NCBI GenBank assembly: GCA_035934555.1 | Contig: DASYXT010000053.1 | Location: forward strand, 1 to 64,000 | Direction of reading: 5' to 3' | DNA: 64,000 nucleotides | From: DASYXT01 sp035934555 | GTDB taxonomy: Bacteria; Verrucomicrobiota; Verrucomicrobiia; Limisphaerales; UBA8199 | Shown: one piece after another, positions 27,183 to 34,934 of the stretch | Layout of the letters: every line of letters begins with the position of its first letter | How positions within the stretch are numbered: the first letter of the stretch is position 1 | Position numbers and translations under genes: made by a program | Notes under the pieces: model-generated | Told to the model about the DNA's origin: nothing | The model's database searches: none | Seen by the model: the letters and a program-made list of their open reading frames with translations, nothing else

Positions 27183-27297
27183 ATGATTTATCCTCCAGGG
27201 GTGCGCTTAGGAAGCAGTGCGGGAGGGGACGCCTGTTGAAACTATGGCGAACAGCACAGGGCCCGCCTCCCGACTAATTTATACTCCCAGGCCCTCC

Positions 27298-27435
27298 TCA
27301 GGGGGGAGTATTGTTTTGAATCTTATTGCCTGCCGACGAGATATCCTCCCCGGCTCCATGGACGGTATGGCAAGCCGTCACCCCGCTAATCAAGCAGACA
27401 GCAGCGGCTAACAGCAGCAGTAGTCGTTTAATCAT
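27298..27435 (-). CDS. Entericidin-like small lipoprotein
   Basis: A 45-residue frame on the minus strand starts at ATG 27435 (MIKRLLLLLAAAVCL...) and stops at TGA 27298-27300. It has a Leu-rich signal peptide, a lipobox-like VTAC (Cys22), then HTVHGAGEDISSAGNKIQ. That order matches the entericidin A/B family (C-NTV-G-G-DI-GG-KIQ), small outer-membrane lipoproteins linked to envelope stress. No toxin-antidote pair is visible, since only one copy is present. It is too short for usual gene-calling thresholds. I am confident of the reading frame and family resemblance, not of a physiological role. Confidence 0.75.
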   Translation of the reverse strand: MIKRLLLLLAAAVCLISGVTACHTVHGAGEDISSAGNKIQNNTPP

Positions 27436-27593
27436 AATCGGATTTTGTTTTGGCGAGTCATTGCGCCCGCCAGCAGCACCGTGCCGACTTCCTCAGCCGG
27501 TTACCATGGGGTGAACTGCGTGGCCGGGCATAGGAAATCCCTCGCCATCGGTCGGGAACCTATTTCCGAAAGCAAAGGAGATCGGCTCCAGGC

Positions 27594-28274
27594 CTAGTGG
27601 GAGGTCGGTTGGGCGTGAGTTGTCGGTGGCTTGAGCGGGGCAGTTGCGCTGCTCGCGCCGGGTTCATTGCCCGTCTCCTTAAGGAAATTATCCAGGACCA
27701 GTAAATAGGTATCGAGCAATCCGCCGGTCTCGGGTCCCAGTTCCGTCTTTGCCGCGCGGATTTGGTCGGCGGCGGTCTTGGCCTGGGCGCGCAAGTCGCC
27801 GATGTTCATTTGGCCGCTGAGCAGGCCATTCAGCAGTTCGTCGAACTTCGCGTTGGCGTCCGGGCCGGCGCCGGCCAGGTACTGTTTGCGAACCTGGTCC
27901 ACCAGGTTCGACTGCGCGGCCAATTGTTTGAGCGCGCCCGAAAGGGCAGGGGAAGCATTGGTGGCCGAGGGGAACGCGCCAGCCGTCGGGCTCTGCGCGA
28001 GAGCCTGGCCGGACGGCCGGTTGGTCGCGGAAATGCCGAATCCCACCTGGGCGACTTTCGCGCGGGGAAGGCGCAAAGTGCCGAGCAGTTGGCTTTTCAG
28101 CACAACCATGTTCGCATCCACTGAAAGCACCTGACCAAAGTACTGGTCCCCATCGAGCATTTGGACCTGGTCGGCCCGGCTGGCGCCAGCCGCCGCAAGG
28201 AACAGGAGCACACAACAACCAATCAGAAACTCACGGGTCTTGAATCCGGCCTTTCGGGGCAGGGCGCGTTCCAT
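27594..28274 (-). CDS. Secreted protein of unknown function
   Basis: The 226-residue product has a signal peptide (about residues 14-35, FLIGCCVLLFLAAAGASRA). The mature N-terminus (DQVQMLDGDQYFGQVLSVDA, then VVLKSQLLGTLRLPRAKVAQVGF) looks like a small SH3/Sm-like beta domain of the kind seen in exported verrucomicrobial proteins. The rest is a low-complexity linker and a helical region (about 110-205) that may form a coiled coil, ending in a Pro/Thr-rich tail. I do not recognise a named family. It precedes the amylase gene on the same strand with a 58-base gap. Confidence 0.7.
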   Translation of the reverse strand: MERALPRKAGFKTREFLIGCCVLLFLAAAGASRADQVQMLDGDQYFGQVLSVDANMVVLKSQLLGTLRLPRAKVAQVGFGISATNRPSGQALAQSPTAGAFPSATNASPALSGALKQLAAQSNLVDQVRKQYLAGAGPDANAKFDELLNGLLSGQMNIGDLRAQAKTAADQIRAAKTELGPETGGLLDTYLLVLDNFLKETGNEPGASSATAPLKPPTTHAQPTSH

Positions 28275-28332
28275 ACGTCAAACGATAGACCCTGCGCCGC
28301 TCAGATGCAACTCGGGGCGCCGGGCCCATTTT

Positions 28333-29739
28333 TCAATTAGTCGGCACCTTGCGGTGGTACACCTGCCACTCAAACCCGTTAAGCCGGAACAAGGGGAATG
28401 CGCCAGCCGCACACTTGGGCATGCCCGCGAAGCTCAGCGGACTGAATTGCTGATCGTGGAGCACCTCGACCGACCCAATAACGGCGCGGTTGGAGAAGTT
28501 GATCAACACGACAAATTCGTCTGCGCCGTCCAGGCGCATGAAGCTGACCAGGTCCTTTTCATCAGAATTGGGCAACCAGAGCACGCGGTCGTTTTGGAAT
28601 GCGCGGTTGGTTTTGCGCATGGCGGCTAATTGCCGGTAGATTTGACGCAACGGCGGGCGGTCCTTCGGCTGCCAGAACACGGGCATTTTCTCGAACAATG
28701 CCGGGTCGCCGGACTCGGTGGCATCGCCCACCTCCATGCCATTGTAGAGCAGCGGAACCCCGTCGAGCGTGAACATAAGGGCGGAGGCGGCCAGGGCGCC
28801 GCGCAGGCCAAAGCGGCTAACCGCTCGCGCTTCATCGTGATTATCCGAAATGCGCAGATGTACCGAGCCACGGGGGAATTGCTGCCGGCTCTCGTCCCAG
28901 CAGCGCTTCAAATCGGTCGCCGGAGCGCCCTTGAGCAAGACGTCATTGAGGGTACTGTGCAACGGCCAGGAATAATCGCAGTCGAACGCCTTGACGAGCA
29001 GTTCGGGTTTGCTTGCTTCAGCCAGCAACATGAAATCAGGTTTAACCTTGGCCAGTTCGACACGGGCTTGTTCCCAAAAAGTCGTCGGCACCATGTACGC
29101 GACATCGCAGCGAAACCCATCGAGGTCGAAATTGGCCGGGTCGAGCCAGTACTTCAGCATATCCAGCATGTATCGCCGCAGTTGCGGGTTCTCGTAATTC
29201 AAGCCGGCCACATCGGTCCATTCAGGCACCGGGGGGATGATTTGGCCCAGGGCATTGTGTTTATAAAACTCGGGGTGCTGCATCATGACTGAATCCCACG
29301 CGGTGTGGTTGGCGACGATATCAATAATGACCTTGAGATCGCGCCGATGGGCCTCCTTGACCAGCCGTTTCAGATCCTCCGCGGTGCCGTAGTCCGGGTT
29401 GATGGCGTAGAAGTCGCGCACGGCGTAGGGGCTGCCCAAGGAACCTTTCCGCATCTTTTCGCCAATCGGATGGATCGGCATCAGCCAAAGAACAGTCACG
29501 CCGAGCTCTTTTAGTTCGTCCAACCGGGCCGTGATGCCGTTGAAATTGCCTGCGGCCGAAAAATTCCGTGGAAAAATCTCATAAACGACTCCTGCCCGAA
29601 GCCATTGCGGGACCGGCCGAGCCGTGAGTTGTGACAGGTCCTCACTGCGCAATGAGGAGGTGCCGACCAGCAGCCCCAGCGCGAGAGAAACAGTGGAACG
29701 CAAGGAGCGGAGCGGCCCTTGATGCGGGTTCGTATTCAA
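28333..29739 (-). CDS. Secreted alpha-amylase family (GH13) enzyme
   Basis: The 468-residue exported glycoside hydrolase acts on alpha-glucans. After a signal peptide (about 1-32), the (beta/alpha)8 barrel shows VVYEIFPRNF (51-60), DIVANHTAWD (140-149), DGFRCDVAYM with nucleophile D212, the acid/base E241 in LLAEASKP, and ISDNHDEAR with D302. A C-terminal beta domain follows (about 385-468). Length and motifs fit small bacterial GH13 amylases or neopullulanase-like enzymes; substrate specificity cannot be read. The start codon is TTG at 29739, since no ATG lies ahead of the signal peptide. Confidence 0.9.
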   Translation of the reverse strand: MNTNPHQGPLRSLRSTVSLALGLLVGTSSLRSEDLSQLTARPVPQWLRAGVVYEIFPRNFSAAGNFNGITARLDELKELGVTVLWLMPIHPIGEKMRKGSLGSPYAVRDFYAINPDYGTAEDLKRLVKEAHRRDLKVIIDIVANHTAWDSVMMQHPEFYKHNALGQIIPPVPEWTDVAGLNYENPQLRRYMLDMLKYWLDPANFDLDGFRCDVAYMVPTTFWEQARVELAKVKPDFMLLAEASKPELLVKAFDCDYSWPLHSTLNDVLLKGAPATDLKRCWDESRQQFPRGSVHLRISDNHDEARAVSRFGLRGALAASALMFTLDGVPLLYNGMEVGDATESGDPALFEKMPVFWQPKDRPPLRQIYRQLAAMRKTNRAFQNDRVLWLPNSDEKDLVSFMRLDGADEFVVLINFSNRAVIGSVEVLHDQQFSPLSFAGMPKCAAGAFPLFRLNGFEWQVYHRKVPTN

Positions 29740-29807
29740 AGCGGCACCAGTTTACGCGCACGCCGCTCCGAGTCGTCAATGCTTTCCCTACCGCATAAAG
29801 ATGCGGG

Positions 29808-30524
29808 TCACAAGGGGGTGCGCTTATCCTTGAGGTATTGGGTGTGGCCGTCCAGTAAGAGCCGGTTGCGTCCCCCAGGGTGCACCGCCCGGCCCTTTAA
29901 CGCCGAGTCCACCGTAGGCACCGTCATCGGGAAATAAGGGTCCACGACCAATTCGACATCCACCGCGCCGCTGATGTATCCGACCAGCGGGTCGGTACTC
30001 GAAGCGGCTGCTAAATCTGCCACCGCTTGCTCCTGAGTCTTGCCCCAGAAATTCTCCTGGCCAACAGGTTGGTCGGGCCGATCGAATCGCCACGCCCAGT
30101 AGCGCGTGACTGGCGAGTTGGTGGCGCTCGTAACGGCTTGAACGGTTTGGACGGCCGTGCCGGCGGGGCAGTTGGGTCCTGCCGGGCAGGACCATACGGT
30201 CACCGCGGCGCCGCAGTTCTGCAAGACATTGGGTGCCCACCCGGTTCGTGGGTCAGACGGCGGCCAACTACTCCAGGGATGAAACCCACCAGGTAAGGTG
30301 TTTTTCAGGTCGGCTTGATCGGGAAAGCGGTCCTTCGAATCATCCAGGTACAAGAAAAAAGCGACACCCATCTGCTTGAGGTTTGCAAGGCAGGAGGTCC
30401 GCTGTGATTTTTGTTTCGCTCGAGCCAGGGCGGGCAGCAACATCGCCGCCAGCAGCGCGATGATCGCAATCACCACTAATAATTCTATCAGAGTGAACCC
30501 GGCCAGGGCTTGCCGGCCTTCCAC
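29808..30524 (-). CDS. Type II secretion-like pseudopilin
   Basis: This 238-residue protein has a prepilin leader and N-terminal methylation motif, LAG^FTLIELLVVIAIIALLA (processing expected after Gly9). The ALARAKQKSQRTSCLANLKQ helix and a variable C-terminus ending in an H-x-G-G-x-N-x-L-L-x-D-G-H pattern follow. This arrangement (sometimes annotated as an H-X9-DG-type prepilin) is abundant in Verrucomicrobiota and Planctomycetota. It likely joins a pseudopilus in the envelope. Start is GTG at 30524. It is divergent from the esterase gene on the plus strand. Confidence 0.88.
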   Translation of the reverse strand: MEGRQALAGFTLIELLVVIAIIALLAAMLLPALARAKQKSQRTSCLANLKQMGVAFFLYLDDSKDRFPDQADLKNTLPGGFHPWSSWPPSDPRTGWAPNVLQNCGAAVTVWSCPAGPNCPAGTAVQTVQAVTSATNSPVTRYWAWRFDRPDQPVGQENFWGKTQEQAVADLAAASSTDPLVGYISGAVDVELVVDPYFPMTVPTVDSALKGRAVHPGGRNRLLLDGHTQYLKDKRTPL

Positions 30525-30629
30525 CGGTCGTGCCCGGCTGCGCCCGGATGTGCTTATCTGTTTAATAAGTCAAGCATATCTCAGGAAGCTCGCTTGGCAA
30601 GCCAGCCTTTTATCTCTAGCCTTTCTCCC

Positions 30630-31250
30630 ATGCTGGCGAGCGAATTCATCCCCGCGCGGAAGCGGTCGGAACGGCTGATGGTCATGCTGCACGGTTTGGG
30701 CGACAGTCTCGAAGGCTACCGCTGGCTGCCGGAAGCTCTCGATTTGCCGTGGCTCAACTATTTGCTGGTTAATGCTCCTGACGAGTATTACGGCGGGTAT
30801 TCCTGGTTCGATTTCACGGGAGAGATAGGCCCGGGGGTGTGGCGGAGCCGGGAACTGCTATCGGAGGCGCTGGAGCACCAGCGTGCGGGTGGTTTTCCTG
30901 CGGACCAAACCACGTTAGGCGGTTTCTCGCAGGGTTGCCTGATGTCGCTGGAGCTGGGCTTGCGCTATCCACATCGTTTGGCGGGGATTGTCGGGATTAG
31001 TGGATATGTTTGTGATCCGGACAAATTGCTGACAGAGCTTTCGCCTGTGGCTCGGCAGCAGCGGGTGCTGGTTACTCATGGAAGCATGGATCCGCTTATT
31101 CCCCTGGCGCCGGTGCGACAACAAATCCAACAACTCCAATCTGCGGGGCTTAACATCCAGTGGCAGGAGTTCCCCAAGGCGCACACCATCGCCGGTGAGA
31201 CGGAGCTGGCGCTCATCCGTGATTTCATCCGCGCCGGATATGAGGGGTGA
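30630..31250 (+). CDS. Alpha/beta-hydrolase, carboxylesterase/phospholipase type
   Basis: This 206-residue enzyme belongs to the small serine-esterase family related to PaE carboxylesterase and YpfH. The catalytic triad is visible: the nucleophile Ser in GGFSQGCLMSLELG, Asp in GSMDPLIP and His in FPKAHTI. The oxyanion-side motif MLHGLGDSLEGY is at residues 19-30. There is no signal peptide, so it acts in the cytoplasm on short-chain esters. The start is ATG 30630 (MLASEFIPARK). The in-frame codons upstream overlap the promoter area of the divergent pseudopilin gene and do not look coding. Confidence 0.88.
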   Translation: MLASEFIPARKRSERLMVMLHGLGDSLEGYRWLPEALDLPWLNYLLVNAPDEYYGGYSWFDFTGEIGPGVWRSRELLSEALEHQRAGGFPADQTTLGGFSQGCLMSLELGLRYPHRLAGIVGISGYVCDPDKLLTELSPVARQQRVLVTHGSMDPLIPLAPVRQQIQQLQSAGLNIQWQEFPKAHTIAGETELALIRDFIRAGYEG

Positions 31251-31481
31251 GGTCTGGCTACTCACTGACCAGAAGCAACCAACTAAACTCTCCGCACACG
31301 TCCCTACTCGACAGCCAGAACGCTCGTTTGGGGAAAAATGCGTCGTGCGGCTCGTCTTCTCCGACCAGCACGCCCGGGGGCGTGTTCGCCCGCCAGACAA
31401 TGCCATGGTGTGTCCGGTGCACCAATCGACGTCGGGGTTCAAAGTAGGGTGTTTAACCCAGTTTGCCCTCCCGGGCCTAAC
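31251..31481. other. Short intergenic stretch with minus-strand gene scrap
   Basis: On the minus strand an open frame without ATG (about 31253-31449) reads RRLVHRTHHGIVWRANTPPG and ends FSWLLLVSE. Its composition is gene-like and it may be a broken or GTG-started small gene. I do not recognise it. Confidence 0.2.
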
Positions 31482-31739
31482 TTACGATGAAGTCCTAACC
31501 AGCAGTGGGCTTTGGCGGGGCGTAGCACGCGGGGACGGTACCAGGGCGTCGCGGGGGCGTTCGATAAGGCAGCGCACCAGTATTCGCGGCAGGACGGTCG
31601 CGGCGACAAAGCCGGCAACAGCACCGGCAAACCGCGCCAACGCCAGGTGCGCATCGAATAGTTTAGCGTCGAGTGCCCAGGCGACCGCTGCTCCGGCCCC
31701 AGTCCAGAACGAATACCAGATGATTTCAATTCTTGTCAT
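31482..31739 (-). CDS. Small membrane protein, unknown function
   Basis: From ATG 31739 the frame gives 85 residues (MTRIEIIWYSFWTGAGAAV...) with two predicted membrane helices (about 6-22 and 36-53) and a basic, proline-rich C-terminus (ERPRDALVPSPRATPRQ). I recognise no family. A perfect 10-base inverted repeat lies just upstream (31751-31801). The frame could extend to 31823, but that part has poor coding character and would swallow the inverted repeat. Confidence 0.5.
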   Translation of the reverse strand: MTRIEIIWYSFWTGAGAAVAWALDAKLFDAHLALARFAGAVAGFVAATVLPRILVRCLIERPRDALVPSPRATPRQSPLLVRTSS

Positions 31740-31750
31740 GTGTTCTCTTA

Positions 31751-31801
31751 AGCACAACACTGTAGCATTCCGCGCCGGTTGGAAACGGTGGGTGTTGTGC
31801 T
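31751..31801. promoter_or_regulatory. Inverted repeat upstream of small membrane protein gene
   Basis: AGCACAACAC (31751-31760) is exactly complementary to GTGTTGTGCT (31792-31801), with a 31-base loop, 12 bases ahead of the start at 31739. It could be a regulator-binding pair or an mRNA leader hairpin. Confidence 0.4.
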
Positions 31802-32022
31802 GAAATCGAGCTGCGGTCAGCACCCGCCGGTTTGATCTGCCAAAGTGAGGGGCATGTTGCGCGATAGCCTTTCGCCCTCATAATGCGTTGGCGTAAGCGG
31901 AAGTAAAACCGCCCCGATTCGTGCTTGGGGCCCGCTCATAAACCCGTTCTGCTGAGACCTATTATTGGCCGAGAGCGGTTCTTCACGTATCTTGTCCCCA
32001 AGGAGATCCGGGGAACCGGCGC

Positions 32023-34767
32023 ATGAGGAACGTTGTTCATACTTATTCTCTTTTGGCGCGAATGCTGCGCCGTCTGGCACTGTGCCTTTGCCGGCGTCCC
32101 GCCTGGTTCCTTTATCCCCAGCTTATGCTGGCGGCCGTTTGCATCCTGTATGCCGTATTGCACCTCACGCTGGACATGAACCGTGACGATCTCATCGGCC
32201 CGGGCGTCAAATCGCAGCAAGTATATCGCGCGTTTGAAAAGGAATTTCCCGGAGAAGGCAACGGATTGGTGGTGGTTGTGGAAAGCAGCCGGTTGGAGCG
32301 CAACCGAGAATTTATCGAGCGGTTGGCTGCCCGGTTGGAGGCCCAAACCAACCTCTTCTCGGACCTGCTCTACAAGACCGAGCTGACGACGCTGGGGCCC
32401 AAGGCGCTCTTGCTGCCCTCCGTGGCGGACCTGGCCGAAATGCGTCGCGCACTCGACCAATACCGGCCATTGCTCGTTCAATTCAGCCAAGCCACTAACT
32501 TCGATTCGTTATTTAGACTGGTTGACAAGCAGTTCCTCAATGCCGACGGCGGCAACGCGGCAGTCGGTCAAACCAACTTGCTTAAGGCCTTACCGTTTCT
32601 GCACAGCATTATTTCTGATGGTCTGCAAAGCATGCTGCGCCCCGGCCAACCGGTTCCGCCCTCAATGACGGCGTTGTTCAGTGGAGGCGCTGCCGCTCTG
32701 ACCAATACCTACATCACTCTCGAACAAGGTCGTATTTTTCTGCTCACAACCCGGCCAAAGAACCCGGCCCAGACCGGTGAAGCCATTGAGCGCCTGCGCG
32801 CCTGTATGGCCGCGACCCAAACCGAGGTGCCCGGTGTCGATGTCGGGTTGACGGGCGGGCCGGTCCTGGACGAGGACGAAATGGCGCAGGCCGAGCGGGA
32901 CACGACGCGCGCCACCGCGCTGGCGTTCGTGCTTTGCGCGGTGCTGTTCGTGGCCGCGTATGGCGAGGTGCGCCGGCCGCTTAAAGCGGCGTTGTGCCTG
33001 CTGCTCGGGCTGGCGTATGCCGTCGGTTTCACCACGCTGGTCATTGGGCATCTGAACATCCTCAGCATCACATTTGCTCCGATGTTGATTGGACTGGCGA
33101 TTGATTTTGCCATTCACCTCATCAGCCGGTTTGAAGAGGAATTAGGCCAGCATGGGCGATTGGCGCGCGCGCTGGTTCGTGCGACGGCTTTCACCGGGCA
33201 AGGCATCGTCACCGGCGCATGGACGACGGCTGGGGCATTCCTGGCCATGGCCCTCACCCATTTCGAAGGCATCCGGGAGATGGGGATCATCTCGGGTGGC
33301 GGCCTGCTGCTGTGCCTGCTCGCCATGATGACCGCATTGCCGGCGCTGCTTCTGCGGGGACGCCAAACCGGGCGTGGCCGCCCGACTGTTCAGCTCCCGC
33401 CCCGGCGGCTGCGAATCGAGTTTGTCATCCTACGCCGGCCGGTCGCGGTGCTGGTGATCGCGCTGCTCCTTACGCTCGCAGCCGGGTTGAACATCCCGGC
33501 CGTTTATTTCGATTATGATCTGCTCCACATGCAAAGCCCGCGGCTGCCTTCCGTTCAGTATGAGAAGAAACTGCTGCGGTTCGCCGGGGCCTCTTCCTTG
33601 TATGAAGTTGTGCTCGCTCACTCGCTGGACCAGGCCCGCGCCTATGAGCGCGCGTTACGCCCGCTGCCGGCTGTCGCCGAGGTGCGTTCGGCGGCGGACT
33701 TTATCACCGCCGACCAGGCTCAAAAACTCGGGTTGATCCGCAGCATCAAAAAGGAATTGGCGGGCATCCGTCTCGCGCGCCCCGACTCCGCGCCGGTCAA
33801 CCTGGACCGGCTTAGCGCCACCCTATGGTACTTCGCGGGGTACCTTGGTGCCGGTGCCGACGCCGCCGGCCGTGACGCTCCGAGTCTCGCACGCCAGCTC
33901 CGGTCGCTCCAGGTTGCCGTCGCCCGGTTTCGGGTCGTGATGCTTCGTCCCGACCCGGACATCGGCCGCCGGTTGACCGAGTATCAACGCGCGTTCTTTG
34001 CTGCCTGGCGCCGCACCTTGGAGACCTTGCGTGACCAGGACACCTCCGGGCCGTTGCGGCCCCAGGACCTGCCGTCCGCGTTGCGTGACCGCTTCGTCGG
34101 TGTGACGGGCCAATACCTGGTGCAGGTGTTTCCGCGCAAGGACGTCTGGCAACACGCTAATCAACGGGAATTTCTGAGCCAGCTTGGTTCGGTCGTGCCG
34201 CCTGACCGCATTACGGGCACGCCATCACAATTGTATGAATACACAACTCTGGTCAAAAACAGCTACGAGCGGGCGGCGCTGTTCGCATTCGCGGCCATTG
34301 TCGTGATGATCTTTCTGCACTTTCGTTCGGTGAGTTGGGTGCTGCTGGCGTTGTTGCCCGTGGCGGTCGGGAGCGTCTGGTTGCTCGGGTTTATGGGGGT
34401 TACGGGTATCCCGTTCAACCCGGCGAACATCATGACCTTGCCGCTGGTTTTGGGCATCGGTGTGACCAACGGCGTCCAGATTCTTAATCGCTACGCCGAA
34501 CAGCGGGAGCCGTCTTTTTTTGGCAAGAGCACCGGCAAAGCGGTGCTGGTTTCCGGGCTCACGGCGATTATCGGTTTCGGCAGCCTTGTGACGGCCGGGC
34601 ACCAAGGCATCCGCAGCCTGGGAATCGTCATGAGCGTCGGCATCGCCGCTTGCATGGTCGCCGCCCTGACGATCCTGCCGGCGGCGTTGCGGTTGGCCAA
34701 CCGGCGCGGAGTCCCCGAGCGCTCCCGGGTAACAGTTGCTTTTGGCGCACGGGGTCGAGCACATTAA
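32023..34767 (+). CDS. RND-family exporter, MMPL/HpnN-like
   Basis: This 914-residue inner-membrane transporter has two repeated halves. Each has one N-terminal helix (about 28-48 and 470-490), a large periplasmic loop and a five-helix bundle (about 300-450 and 750-900). Sequences such as FVLCAVLFVAAYGEVRRPLK, then ITFAPMLIGLAIDFAIHLIS and MTLPLVLGIGVTNGVQILNR, match the MMPL/HpnN hopanoid-transport branch, driven by proton motive force. Hopanoid or other lipid cargo is inferred from family; no hopanoid genes lie nearby. An AAGGAGA at 31999-32005 precedes the ATG at a rather long spacing of about 17 bases. Confidence 0.88.
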   Translation: MRNVVHTYSLLARMLRRLALCLCRRPAWFLYPQLMLAAVCILYAVLHLTLDMNRDDLIGPGVKSQQVYRAFEKEFPGEGNGLVVVVESSRLERNREFIERLAARLEAQTNLFSDLLYKTELTTLGPKALLLPSVADLAEMRRALDQYRPLLVQFSQATNFDSLFRLVDKQFLNADGGNAAVGQTNLLKALPFLHSIISDGLQSMLRPGQPVPPSMTALFSGGAAALTNTYITLEQGRIFLLTTRPKNPAQTGEAIERLRACMAATQTEVPGVDVGLTGGPVLDEDEMAQAERDTTRATALAFVLCAVLFVAAYGEVRRPLKAALCLLLGLAYAVGFTTLVIGHLNILSITFAPMLIGLAIDFAIHLISRFEEELGQHGRLARALVRATAFTGQGIVTGAWTTAGAFLAMALTHFEGIREMGIISGGGLLLCLLAMMTALPALLLRGRQTGRGRPTVQLPPRRLRIEFVILRRPVAVLVIALLLTLAAGLNIPAVYFDYDLLHMQSPRLPSVQYEKKLLRFAGASSLYEVVLAHSLDQARAYERALRPLPAVAEVRSAADFITADQAQKLGLIRSIKKELAGIRLARPDSAPVNLDRLSATLWYFAGYLGAGADAAGRDAPSLARQLRSLQVAVARFRVVMLRPDPDIGRRLTEYQRAFFAAWRRTLETLRDQDTSGPLRPQDLPSALRDRFVGVTGQYLVQVFPRKDVWQHANQREFLSQLGSVVPPDRITGTPSQLYEYTTLVKNSYERAALFAFAAIVVMIFLHFRSVSWVLLALLPVAVGSVWLLGFMGVTGIPFNPANIMTLPLVLGIGVTNGVQILNRYAEQREPSFFGKSTGKAVLVSGLTAIIGFGSLVTAGHQGIRSLGIVMSVGIAACMVAALTILPAALRLANRRGVPERSRVTVAFGARGRAH

Positions 34768-34934
34768 CACCGCTTGGATACGAATGAGATAGTCGGTTCC
34801 TCTCTCGACGAGAAACAGCGCAGCCTGCTCCCCCGTGCTTTACGTCTCGCCAAGACACGCCTTCAGCAGGACCAGGTTGACGAAGCTCATCTGGAGTCAG
34901 CGTTGCGGCACTGATCTCTAATCTGTCCTCAGGC

